In this document: positions 9,800-19,070 of the stretch, piece after piece
Layout: the number at the start of each line of letters is the position of its first letter
Numbering within the stretch: position 1 is the stretch's first letter
Notes under the pieces: generated by a model
Told to the model about the DNA's origin: nothing
The model's database searches: none
What the model saw: the letters and a program-made list of their open reading frames with translations, nothing else
Program-made: the position numbers and the translations under genes
From: Helianthus annuus
Lineage: Eukaryota > Streptophyta > Magnoliopsida > Asterales > Asteraceae
Reading direction: 5' to 3'
Assembly: GCF_002127325.2 (NCBI RefSeq)
Contig: NC_035443.2
Coordinates: forward strand, 28,053,838 to 28,117,837
Length of the DNA stretch: 64,000 nt

Positions 9800-12700
9800 T
9801 TACTCTTGCTTGACCTTAATGCCATTTACCAATAATAAGAAGTCAAATCTAGATTTGTCAAAAGCTTTGGTAAATAAGTCGGCACGTTGGTCATCGGTGT
9901 GGACCTTAACAACATCGATTAGCCTTTTCTCAAAGCAATCACGTATGAAGTGATATTTGATTTCGATGTGTTTGGTCTTTGAATGCTGCACAGGATTTCT
10001 AGTGATATCTAAAGCAGCAGAATTATCAACGTAAATAGGAGTAGTTAGGAATTCAAAACCGTAGTCCCGCATCTGTTGTTGGATCCAAAGAACTTGGGAG
10101 CAACAACTTGAGGCAGCAATGTATTCAGCTTCGCATGTTGATGTAGCTACACACGTCTGCTTCTTGCACTGCCATGTGACTAGGCGATTTCCTAAAAACT
10201 GACATCCAGCCGTTGTGGACTTGCCGTCGATTTTACATCCGCCAAAATCAGAATCACTGAAGGCTACCAATTCAAAGTTATTATCCCTAGGGTACCACAG
10301 ACCGGTGTCAGGGTACGCCTTCAAATAACGAAAAATCCTTTTAACAGCAGCAAGATGTGAGGCCTTCGGGTTAACTTGATATCTAGCAAGCAGGCACGTT
10401 GGGTACATTATGTCTGGCCTTGATGCTGTGAGGTACATGAGAGATCCGATCATGGCGCGATAGATAGAAGGGCTAACAGCTTCTCCCTTCAAGTCTGGAG
10501 TAATTCCGTGATTAGTTGGCAATGGGGTACCAATGGGCGCTGCATCAGACATCTGGAACCGGCTCAAGATGTCACCAACATATTTAGTCTGATGGATGAA
10601 TATCCCAGACTCCGTTTGTTGTACTTGTAGGCCCAAGAAGAAGGTCATTTCCCCCATAGCACTCATCTCGAATTTATCCTGCATAATGCGCTCGAATTCC
10701 CTACACAAGACATCATTAGTAGAACCAAAAATAATGTCATCAACGTATACCTGTACCAGAAGAAGATCTCCATCTTGTTCTTTGATGAAGAGAGTACAGT
10801 CGATAAGACCTCTACGAAAACCGTTCTCCAGCAGATAGTGAGATAAGGTTGCATACCAAGCTCGTGGTGCTTGATGAAGACCATAAAGAGCTTTGTTGAG
10901 CAACCAAACCCGATCGGGATGGATAGGATCTTCAAAGCCTGGAGGCTGTTCGACGTACACCTCTTCTTCAACCACACCATGTAAAAATGCACTTTTCACG
11001 TCCATCTGATAAACCTTGAATCCTTTGAAGGACGCATAGGCTAGAAAGATTCGAATTGCTTCGAGACGTGCCACTGGTGCATAGACTTCGTTGTAGTCGA
11101 TCCCTTCAATCTGACGAAAACCTTGAACGACTAAACGAGCTTTGTTTCGGATAACAACTCCGCGGTCATCCTTTTTGCATTTGAAAACCCAACGGGTACC
11201 AATCTTCTTGTATCCAGCAGGTTTCTCTACTAGTTTCCAGACACCCAGCTTCTGGAATTGTTGCAGTTCTTCCTGCATTGCTTCAACCCAGGCATTATCC
11301 TTCAAAGCTTCTTTCCACGTCCTTGGTTCTTCTTGTGAGACATAACACGCGAAGGACCAGTCGTTTTGTTGCCCGGATTCTCGAATAGCTGCATACAAGC
11401 CTGCATTGTTGTTGTTTCGCAACATGTTTCTTGTTTGTACGCCACTTTGCACATTTCCAATGATGTTTTGTTGAGGATGGGTATTATGAATCCTTGTTTC
11501 TGGATTGTCTGGAACTGGAACATTTATACCCAGGTTGTTAAGATTAAGATCAACAACCAATTCAAGACCCGGAATTGACGAAGAGGATGATGCAGTAGCC
11601 TCAGCTGTTCTATGAGCATCTACTGGAGGAGTACCCTCTGAAGTACCATGAACTGCTGTTGTAGGAGCTTCTTGATCTGCATCTAGAAATTCATCATCCT
11701 CTGAAGATTCGTTCAATTCGTTTGCATCATGAAAATCCTCATTGTTGAGAGTATTATTGTTCACCGAAGAAGATGGTTCTTGATTAACAAGAATCGGACG
11801 AACCACCGGTGAAACTGTTGCATTGTCACTCTCGAAAAACATCCTAGCCGCAGCATTTTCTTCAACGGCTTCAACATTGATCGAATTGAAAAAGTCATCG
11901 TACTCAAACATCCAAGGCTGACCAGGACATTTGACTGGCAAAGTGTGCCTTTGTACTCTGACCTCAGACCATTCCTCGACCCTTTTAGTCTCTAGATTCC
12001 AGACTCGTAGGTTAGGGGTGGCATACCCAAGAAAGTATCCATCAATTGCTCTTGCCCCAAACTTTCCATTAGGATCGATGATTGTGCATGGAGCTCCAAA
12101 CGGTTCTAGATAAGACAAATCTGGTTTCCGTTTCTGAAGAAGCTCAAAGCAGGTCTTGTTGTGTCTTTTGACTGTAAGGACTCTGTTCAATGTGTAACAT
12201 GCAGAGGCCACAGCTTCAGTCCAGAATGGAATGGGTAGCTGCGACTCTACCAACATTGTCCTAGCAGTCTCGATCAATGTGCGGTTCTTACGTTCAGCGA
12301 CACCATTCTGTTGAGGAGTATAAGCTGCACTAAACTCATGAAGAATACCCTTTGAAGTGCAAAACTCCGCCATGGAATGATTCTTAAATTCAGTACCATT
12401 GTCGCTACGTATCCGCCTAACCTTCAACTTATACAAATTCTCAATCTGAATGATCAAGTTTTTGATAATGCCAAAGGTTTCACTCTTGTGTGTCATGAAC
12501 GCAACCCAAGAAAATCGTGAATAATCATCAGTAACCACGAGGCAGTATTGATCACCTCGAATACTCTTGTGTTTGACAGGACCGAACAAATCCATGTGCA
12601 AACGTTCAAGAGGAACTGCCACTGTGTTGATCTTCTTTGTAGGGTGCTTCTTCTTTGTTTGTTTTCCTTTCTGGCACGAAACACAGATGTCTTGAAGATG

Positions 12701-13240
12701 GAAATTTTTGAGAGGTACACCATTCACCAATTCATTTGAAACCAAATGATTCATTTTTCGTAAGTGAATGTGACCCATTCGTCTGTGCCAAGAGATAGTG
12801 TCTTTTTCTGTGGCTTTGGAAACGAAACAAGTTGCTTGTGCAGACGTAGTAATAGCCTGGCTCATGTCAAGGACGTACAAATCATTTATCCTTGGAGCCG
12901 ACAAGAGAATCCATTCTTTTGGAATTTTGAAGCCGGGTTTCAGCACATAACATCCATTAGCATCAAAGTGTACTGAAAATTTCTTGTCACAAATTTGAGA
13001 AACACTAAGAAGATTGTGATCAAGTTGTTGCACAAAATTGATCTTGTCAAAGCTGACAATCCCGTTAGATATCATTCCTTCTCCCGTAATGTATCCACCT
13101 TTATCTCCAGCAAAAGCAACATAACCTCCTCTAATAGATTTAACGTCGTAGAGAAGCTTCATGTCGCCCGTCATGTGCCTGGATGCCCCACTATCAACAA
13201 TCCAATGACTACTGATAGTTCCTCCTGAAGCACCCTGCAC
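9800..13240 (-). CDS. pol: Copia Pol polyprotein (protease, integrase, RT, RNase H)
   Basis: An uninterrupted frame of about 1146 codons with every copia pol domain in order. The protease motif [13 protein letters not shown] lies about residues 14-26. The integrase zinc finger has its histidines near 151 (HRRMGH) and its CVSC near 187. The integrase catalytic acidic residues lie in HMDLFGP (about 217), RSDNGTEF (about 280) and [10 protein letters not shown] (about 315). RT has [11 protein letters not shown] (about 745) and the catalytic [10 protein letters not shown] (about 831). RNase H has FSDSDFGG (about 995) and EAEYIAASS. The frame opens on a GTG 16 nt after the gag stop, and gag and pol share a frame, separated by TAA and TGA. 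Pol is therefore probably made by readthrough or from a spliced RNA. All key residues look intact. Confidence 0.93.
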   Translation of the reverse strand: MQGASGGTISSHWIVDSGASRHMTGDMKLLYDVKSIRGGYVAFAGDKGGYITGEGMISNGIVSFDKINFVQQLDHNLLSVSQICDKKFSVHFDANGCYVLKPGFKIPKEWILLSAPRINDLYVLDMSQAITTSAQATCFVSKATEKDTISWHRRMGHIHLRKMNHLVSNELVNGVPLKNFHLQDICVSCQKGKQTKKKHPTKKINTVAVPLERLHMDLFGPVKHKSIRGDQYCLVVTDDYSRFSWVAFMTHKSETFGIIKNLIIQIENLYKLKVRRIRSDNGTEFKNHSMAEFCTSKGILHEFSAAYTPQQNGVAERKNRTLIETARTMLVESQLPIPFWTEAVASACYTLNRVLTVKRHNKTCFELLQKRKPDLSYLEPFGAPCTIIDPNGKFGARAIDGYFLGYATPNLRVWNLETKRVEEWSEVRVQRHTLPVKCPGQPWMFEYDDFFNSINVEAVEENAAARMFFESDNATVSPVVRPILVNQEPSSSVNNNTLNNEDFHDANELNESSEDDEFLDADQEAPTTAVHGTSEGTPPVDAHRTAEATASSSSSIPGLELVVDLNLNNLGINVPVPDNPETRIHNTHPQQNIIGNVQSGVQTRNMLRNNNNAGLYAAIRESGQQNDWSFACYVSQEEPRTWKEALKDNAWVEAMQEELQQFQKLGVWKLVEKPAGYKKIGTRWVFKCKKDDRGVVIRNKARLVVQGFRQIEGIDYNEVYAPVARLEAIRIFLAYASFKGFKVYQMDVKSAFLHGVVEEEVYVEQPPGFEDPIHPDRVWLLNKALYGLHQAPRAWYATLSHYLLENGFRRGLIDCTLFIKEQDGDLLLVQVYVDDIIFGSTNDVLCREFERIMQDKFEMSAMGEMTFFLGLQVQQTESGIFIHQTKYVGDILSRFQMSDAAPIGTPLPTNHGITPDLKGEAVSPSIYRAMIGSLMYLTASRPDIMYPTCLLARYQVNPKASHLAAVKRIFRYLKAYPDTGLWYPRDNNFELVAFSDSDFGGCKIDGKSTTAGCQFLGNRLVTWQCKKQTCVATSTCEAEYIAASSCCSQVLWIQQQMRDYGFEFLTTPIYVDNSAALDITRNPVQHSKTKHIEIKYHFIRDCFEKRLIDVVKVHTDDQRADLFTKAFDKSRFDFLLLVNGIKVKQE

Positions 13241-13255
13241 ATGAACTCAAATGAA

Positions 13256-16200
13256 TTAGTTGGAGATGGGGACCCAAGCCATTGTGGTCTTGGGTCTTCC
13301 ATTTTCATCAATGACAATAACTTCTTGTCTTTGATGGTTGGTGAATTGTGATGGTCCCCCTGATTCAACAACCGTTTTTGGTTTCCAAGTCTGTTTGGTT
13401 TCACCAGTGTTTTTCTTTAAAATTTTAACTTCTTGATGATTTGAAGTTTTAGAATTTTCTGGTTTTACGACAACAGATTGTTTTTGAACCACATCGGTTT
13501 TAATCGCTTTTTCAATTTTCTTGACCTGTTGCCGTTTCTGTTTCTTTTCCCTTTCTTTTACAAGTCGGGGATCTTGTTTTGTGGAAACAGATGGCTTACG
13601 GTCAGTCTTACCACGGGGATCATCAACCTTTCCTTTCTGCTTATGAAGATATGGGCAGTTTCTAATAATGTGCCCAATGGTTCCACACTCAAAACATGAT
13701 CTTCGTTCTACAAACCCCGAAGAATCATGTGATCGTCTAGCCGATGATGTTGAACTTTGTGAACCCGAGGTACTAGGTTTTGAACTACTTGGTTCATTTC
13801 TTTTCTCGACAATAGCTTTCTTGACAAAATCTAAGTTAGATTGATTTTCAAACTTTTCAATTTTGTCTGTTCCCGTCGATTTCACAAAGTTAACATTCTT
13901 CTTCTTCTTTTGATTCGGCTTCTTTTGCACTGGAGCCGGTACTTTACCTTTGGGTTTGGTGTGATTTTGCTGAGTTGGCACTGTTGGCAATTTCTTGTTG
14001 CCAAATTGCTTTCGAACTTCAGCCTTTGGGATTGGAGGACACTGTGTGACTGTAACTTTAGGTCCTGCCTTTCCCAAGAACTTACTCGTCGAATTCTCAA
14101 AGACTTTGCAGATTAAGGATTGATTAACGTTCTTAATGGGAAAATCTTTGTCTGAGTAAATTTTATCATCACCAACTAGAGTGTACAGCAAATTCACACT
14201 CTCCGGCTCTCCTGCAGATGAGGACTCAGTTGCAACAGTCTTAGCGGGTTGAACAGGGGGATCACATAGAATGTGATTCTCAAGAGGTATGTCCTCATTT
14301 TTGACTACCGCATCAGACTTTGCTGGGACAGTATCATCAGATTCATCATCAGACGAATCAGCATCCTCAATCACAACTGGAGGATCTTGATTCTGTTCAG
14401 CACTCACAAATGTATCTGCTGACACATCTGAATCTGAGGATACTTCCTTTTGGTATCCGAGCCCTGCAGCAAACTCCTTAACATCTAGAGGCACAGAAGG
14501 TTCAAAGAAAACCCTGTCCTCTTCATCAGGCATGGCGTCATAGTTATGTCTCACTGGTGGTGGACACTTCTTGTACCCTATGCATGTGACATCTCTCTTT
14601 TCCTTCTGAACGTCAATGATGTGATCTAACACATAGCTAGAACTCAAATAACTGTCTAGCTTGAGTTTGATCGCATCACTTTCGGTTTTCACACAAGCCA
14701 TCTCTTTTTGCATATTCTCAAGGCGAGATATATACAAATTAATATCAGTTTGTTTTCTTGAAACCATTTTAGTCAGTTCTGTTTTATCCTTCTTTAATGT
14801 TTCAATTACTGACTTAAATTCTTTTTCATGGTTTTCATAAAACATGTTGGCTTCTGTGCATTTAGAGAGGTCCACAGTCAACTTCTGATTGTGGATGAAT
14901 GTCACATCATATTTCTCTTGCAAAGCGTCATGCTTACTTTGCAAGTCACTCAAATTCTCACTCACAGTAGTATGTTTGTCTTGCAAGTCAAACAAACTAG
15001 CTTGTAAAGCATCATGTTTGCCTTGCAACTCAGACATACTTTTCTCAAGATCAGCACATCTAGCATGCAACCTAGCACATTCATCACAATTAACAGCAGT
15101 GGGTTCATCGACACATACCTGACTTGATGAACCGTCGACATTAGCCATAAAGGCTGAATGGAGAGAAGACGAAGAGTAAGCAGCTTGATCCACCAGAATA
15201 GATCTTCTTTGAGTTTCTGCTACAGCTTCCCCCAAGAGTTCATCAATGTCAATATCATCCGAAACATTAGATGTCTCACCCACATGATCATCACCAGAGT
15301 TGGATGATTCTTCATCAACACTCCTGCTGTATCCAGAGGAGTCTTCATCTTCAGACGATTCATCACCACTGGCAGAAGATTCTCCACCATTGGTGTGAAC
15401 CAGCTCCTTCACAATCTGAGCAAAACATGCTGTTCCATCAGGAGCATCACCACCCAACTGGATTGACCAGTCACAACCTTCATCCACCTGAACTGCAAGT
15501 GCTCGGTTGGTTTGGTTGTTGACAGGCACCAATGTACGATCATTGTTTCTGTTCTGCTGGTTGCCTTGGTTCCTGAAGGGGTTTTGATTCCCGTGCTGGG
15601 CTGGCTTTGTACATTCCCGTTTAAAGTGGCCCCGTTCACCACAGTTGAAGCACTTAACAGCTTGCTTATCGAACCCATACTTGGTGTCTCGCTTACTTTC
15701 CAAGCTGGTTCTTCCAGTACTTTCCATCCAATCCTTTGCTCTTCTCACAGCACTCGCAAAGGCCCACTTGATGTCCATCAAGTCCATCTCCTCCTTATCA
15801 ATCTGCCTGTAATCTTCTTGTGTCAGATTAATGTTTCCAATCTGACCTTCTATCAACCCACAGTACGCGCTCACTACAGTGTTAAGCAGCTCCATGTGTT
15901 CCTTAGCTACTTCTACACTGATTTTAGAGAAGCTTGACGTGTCGAGCTGTACTGTACTTGACTTTGATTGTTGACCTGCAGCAGATGATGTTCCTCCATA
16001 ACATGCATATTGAGGTTGTTGAGCAGGAGGAGGATGAGGTGGTTGTATTGGATTTCCATACAGATCTGTGGTTGGAGGCGGCTTTACAGGAACTTGCACT
16101 GGATTGCCATACATATCCGTGCTTGTGACAAACGCCGTTTGAAGTGGAGCATGTGATCCAGCTTTTGCAGATGAAGTAGTGGAGGTGCCATAATACATCT

Positions 16201-17044
16201 CTGGATTCTGTGGCACTGCAACTCTCTTTGCCTTCAACGTTTCTTCCTGATCCTTGTTCTCCAGAAGCTGCACGAAATCGTTGATATTGGTAGTTCTCAA
16301 CGTTCCGTTGTACTTCAAGATTTCCAGGAAGTTGTTCCATTGAGGAGGCAATGCATCGGCAAACTTCTTTACCACCTCTGTCGGAGTTGTTGTGACTTCA
16401 AAGTTGGTCAGCTCAGTAAGTAGGTGATAGAAACGGCTTGTCATATCTCCTAAGGACTCCTTATCCATACATGTGAAGCCATCAAATTCTTTCTTCAGTA
16501 GATCTCGTCGTAGTTGACGTGTGGCTTCATTACCTACTCCTCTTGTCTTCAAGGCATCCCACAGCTTCTTCGTAGTCTTGAAACTGACGAACTGATGATA
16601 AATATCCTTGCTCAGTGCTTGAGTAAGAATAGCGTATGCTTTCTTTTCTAAGTCATACGTCTTCTTTTGATCATCAGGAAGATCGGCAAATGTAGCTGTC
16701 GAAGAAGCAGCAACCTCGATAGTTTGATCGAATTCCGTAATGAACCGTAACCACAACTCTGTATTTTGACCAAGAATGTATGTATGGAAACGATCAACCC
16801 ATCCTGGATATTCATGAAGATGCATCAACTTTGGAGGCCTGTTTAAACTTCCGGTTTCACTTTCGCTTAGTAGAAGACTTTGAATACTCGGAGTTTGATT
16901 TGAAACAAACGCCCATTGACCAGCTGGAGTGGCATTTGCTTGTGAGGATGTAGAAACTGGAGATTCGGCCCATGATGGAGATTGACTGGTATTCATGTAT
17001 TTTCCACTGTCTGGAGCCGGACTTCCCCACCAACTCGGATTCAT
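13256..17044 (-). CDS. gag: Very large Gag with two zinc knuckles and coiled coil
   Basis: A 1262-codon frame with ATG at 17044 and TAA at 13256. Residues about 60-290 are a UBN2-type copia capsid (WDALKTRGVG, FADALPPQWNNF). A proline-rich linker follows, then a CCHC knuckle CFNCGERGHFKREC near 463. An acidic Ser/Glu/Asp-rich stretch, a heptad-like segment repeating LQxKHDAL (about 655-705, probably coiled coil) and a Lys-rich region precede a second knuckle, CFECGTIGHIIRNC, near 1118. The usual copia gag is a few hundred residues, so the C-terminal 700 or so are an extension. Its role would be particle assembly and RNA binding in the cytoplasm. A single ATG follows a long leader, and I see no upstream in-frame alternative. 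Confidence 0.9.
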   Translation of the reverse strand: MNPSWWGSPAPDSGKYMNTSQSPSWAESPVSTSSQANATPAGQWAFVSNQTPSIQSLLLSESETGSLNRPPKLMHLHEYPGWVDRFHTYILGQNTELWLRFITEFDQTIEVAASSTATFADLPDDQKKTYDLEKKAYAILTQALSKDIYHQFVSFKTTKKLWDALKTRGVGNEATRQLRRDLLKKEFDGFTCMDKESLGDMTSRFYHLLTELTNFEVTTTPTEVVKKFADALPPQWNNFLEILKYNGTLRTTNINDFVQLLENKDQEETLKAKRVAVPQNPEMYYGTSTTSSAKAGSHAPLQTAFVTSTDMYGNPVQVPVKPPPTTDLYGNPIQPPHPPPAQQPQYACYGGTSSAAGQQSKSSTVQLDTSSFSKISVEVAKEHMELLNTVVSAYCGLIEGQIGNINLTQEDYRQIDKEEMDLMDIKWAFASAVRRAKDWMESTGRTSLESKRDTKYGFDKQAVKCFNCGERGHFKRECTKPAQHGNQNPFRNQGNQQNRNNDRTLVPVNNQTNRALAVQVDEGCDWSIQLGGDAPDGTACFAQIVKELVHTNGGESSASGDESSEDEDSSGYSRSVDEESSNSGDDHVGETSNVSDDIDIDELLGEAVAETQRRSILVDQAAYSSSSLHSAFMANVDGSSSQVCVDEPTAVNCDECARLHARCADLEKSMSELQGKHDALQASLFDLQDKHTTVSENLSDLQSKHDALQEKYDVTFIHNQKLTVDLSKCTEANMFYENHEKEFKSVIETLKKDKTELTKMVSRKQTDINLYISRLENMQKEMACVKTESDAIKLKLDSYLSSSYVLDHIIDVQKEKRDVTCIGYKKCPPPVRHNYDAMPDEEDRVFFEPSVPLDVKEFAAGLGYQKEVSSDSDVSADTFVSAEQNQDPPVVIEDADSSDDESDDTVPAKSDAVVKNEDIPLENHILCDPPVQPAKTVATESSSAGEPESVNLLYTLVGDDKIYSDKDFPIKNVNQSLICKVFENSTSKFLGKAGPKVTVTQCPPIPKAEVRKQFGNKKLPTVPTQQNHTKPKGKVPAPVQKKPNQKKKKNVNFVKSTGTDKIEKFENQSNLDFVKKAIVEKRNEPSSSKPSTSGSQSSTSSARRSHDSSGFVERRSCFECGTIGHIIRNCPYLHKQKGKVDDPRGKTDRKPSVSTKQDPRLVKEREKKQKRQQVKKIEKAIKTDVVQKQSVVVKPENSKTSNHQEVKILKKNTGETKQTWKPKTVVESGGPSQFTNHQRQEVIVIDENGRPKTTMAWVPISN

Positions 17045-17888
17045 GATAGATAAGCAAAATAAATGCTAAGTAAGAAAGATCCGAAAGATAACACAACCGA
17101 AAGATCCTGGTCGAAAGATCTGAAATCACAGAAACTTGTTAACAATAAACAAACCTCAATCGAAAGATATAACCTTGTTCGAAGGATCAACAGTACTCGA
17201 AAGATTACTGTTGACTCTCGAACAATGATTTCGAAAGATTCAAGAACTCGAAAGATTCCCTTTGAAAGATCCTTATCTTTCGAGCCAAATCCTTATCTTT
17301 CGAACAACAGATCTCGAAAGATTCACCAATACGAAGGATCCTAATCTTTCGGACACTAGTCTTTCGAAAAGATTCCTCTGTCGAAGGATATGTTTCAGAC
17401 TTCGAAGGATGGGTCGAAGGATATAAATCTTTCGAGCCCTCCTTGATCGAAAGATATCGAAGGATGATCTTTCGATGTCGAAAGATATCTTTCGAGAGCT
17501 CTGACACAATCTGATCTGATGTGAAAGGTTGGTGAAAAGGTGACAGGGGTTGGTGAAGTTGCTTTCGGCAGAAAGGATGTTTCTGCACAACTTTCCACCA
17601 AACTTTTTGACTTTCAAAAATTATACCCAAAAAGGCAAAACCTTATCCTCAAGTTCAGTCACCGGAAACACACCGGAATACCACCGGAAAACACAAAGTT
17701 TTCTAAAAACCAATTTTTATGTTACCCAACCAAAACTTGAACACTCCCGGTTAGTTTAGACACGTTTTTACTCAAAGAAAAAGCAAGAAACTTGGTAAAA
17801 ACAGGTGCAAAACCAAGTGTTTCAACACACCACAACTTGTAAAAACCCGGTTTTAAACAAGGTTAAGAGCCTTAGCTCTGATACCACT
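17045..17888 (-). other. 5' leader of C with dense CGAAAGAT repeats
   Basis: The leader between the primer-binding site and gag. From 17075 to 17500 I count about 25 copies of CGAAAGAT or CGAAGGAT, in both orientations, some back to back as palindromes (ATCTTTCGAT). The part nearer the primer-binding site (17500-17870) lacks them. The same word fills the LTR. Nothing here is convincingly coding; the overlapping minus-strand frames 17205-17630 are by-products of the repeats. Confidence 0.75.
17875..17886 (-). other. Primer-binding site of C
   Basis: GCTCTGATACCA on the plus strand is TGGTATCAGAGC on the element strand. Complementarity seems to extend further (TAAGGCTCTTAACC follows), and the site lies two bases from the partial LTR copy. 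Confidence 0.88.
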
Positions 17889-18016
17889 TGAAGGTCCCTT
17901 TTCGCGGAGGATTACGAACCTAAACCTTGTTATACAAACCTACTAGCGAGTGCGGAATCCAAGCTAGCAAGCAAACCGAGTTAGTAGCAAGTAGAGAAAC
18001 AAACACACAAAGATTT
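17889..18016 (-). repeat. Partial tandem duplication of the 5' LTR end
   Basis: These 128 bp repeat the first 126 or so bases (plus strand) of the LTR at 18017 and end abruptly at AAAGATT plus one T. On the element strand the U5 end of the 5' LTR is therefore present twice before the primer-binding site. The 3' LTR has no such duplication. Confidence 0.9.
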
Positions 18017-18653
18017 TGAAGGTCCCTTTTCGCGGAGGATTACGAACCTAAACCTTGTTATACAAACCTACTAGCGAGTGCGGAATCCAAGCTAGCAAGC
18101 AAACCGAGTTAGTAGCAAGTAGAGAAACAAACACACAAAGATTCACCGATTAACACTAGTCGTATTAATGCAATGAGGGTTTCGGTTACAAGCTCAATGT
18201 TTACAGAAGTGTTCTATAAACTCTCTAAGTGTGTGAGTGAGTTCTGGGCAGAATGCTCTCTAAGCTTCTATCTCTCGGGTGTGTGGGAATGGCAGAACTC
18301 TCGAACTCTCAACACATGCATGGGTATATATACCCAGCTCAGCAGGTCTGCTCGAAGGATTCGACAGATGGTCCGAAGGATCATCTGTCGACCACATGTT
18401 ACACGAAAGATCAGCGTGGACCTCGAAGGATCATCCTTCGAGGTCTAATGGTCGAACCATGGTCGAACCATATCTTTCGATCACCTCGAAGGATCAGGTG
18501 TATCCTTCGAGGCTATCCTTCGATCAGAACATCTTTCAACTGTTGTCCAAGTCAAACCGGAGGATGGTTGACTTGGTCAACTTACAACACAAATCAGGAC
18601 ATCGTTTATATCAGACCGAATACAGACAAAGTACAGACACAAGTGCACCAACA
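18017..18653 (-). repeat. 5' LTR of C
   Basis: A 637-bp repeat that looks identical to 7254-7890; overlapping translated frames in the two copies are the same residue for residue. It is followed by the target duplication CTTTC. Confidence 0.92.
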
Positions 18654-18658
18654 CTTTC

Positions 18659-19070
18659 TCCGGTCGCCGGTGGCTTGACGAAGAGGAGAAGACAGATTTA
18701 GTGTGCGAGGTCGCTATCTCTCACGGCTTGACCTCTCACCCTAAGTCGATCTTTCGATCCTTCCATTCGCTTCCGGGATTCGGTTCTGTTCGGCCCTTTG
18801 GATCTCTTGCTAGCCGGTTCCTCTTCTCGATTGTTTAGTAGGTCTGATATTGGTCGTGGTTGTCGTTATAGTGCAGCTTAACTGATTTGAATCCTATTAA
18901 CCTTTCATTGAGTTGGTTCCTCGGCTAGGTGTTCCTCAATTCCTTCTTCGTCAATTCCTTCTTGCTCACCTATCAGTCTTCCGCAAACTCCACAGAAGCT
19001 TCTAACAGCTCATGTTTCAACCTTTTTAAAAAAATAATAAATAAAAAGGAAAAAAACAAATTTTTCGAAG
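18659..19070 (+). other. Leader of B, right of the C insertion
   Basis: About 410 bp of B sequence, C/T-rich and then A-rich, with no gag motif. Gag seems to have been deleted from B before or after C inserted. Confidence 0.55.

Larger units (their letters stand above)
7254..18653 (-). mobile_element. Sirevirus-type copia retrotransposon C, apparently intact
   Basis: An 11.4-kb element on the minus strand. Its 637-bp LTRs at 7254-7890 and 18017-18653 look identical by eye, and the duplication CTTTC lies at 7249-7253 and 18654-18658. It has a primer-binding site (17875-17886), a very long gag frame, a full pol frame and a 1.9-kb non-coding 3' region with repeated C-rich (polypurine on the coding strand) tracts. 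The [10 protein letters not shown] reverse transcriptase motif, the huge gag and the multiple polypurine tracts fit the Sirevirus (Maximus/SIRE) lineage. A phylogeny would be needed to prove that. This is one of the two youngest elements in the window. Confidence 0.93.

Noticed and set aside
17075..17500. CRISPR-like array of short repeats
   Set aside because: Repeats are 8 bp, irregularly spaced and on both strands, within a plant retrotransposon leader.
17205..17630. Overlapping Ser/Arg/Lys-rich minus-strand frames of 68-141 codons
   Set aside because: Composition effect of the CGAAAGAT repeats in the leader; three frames overlap.
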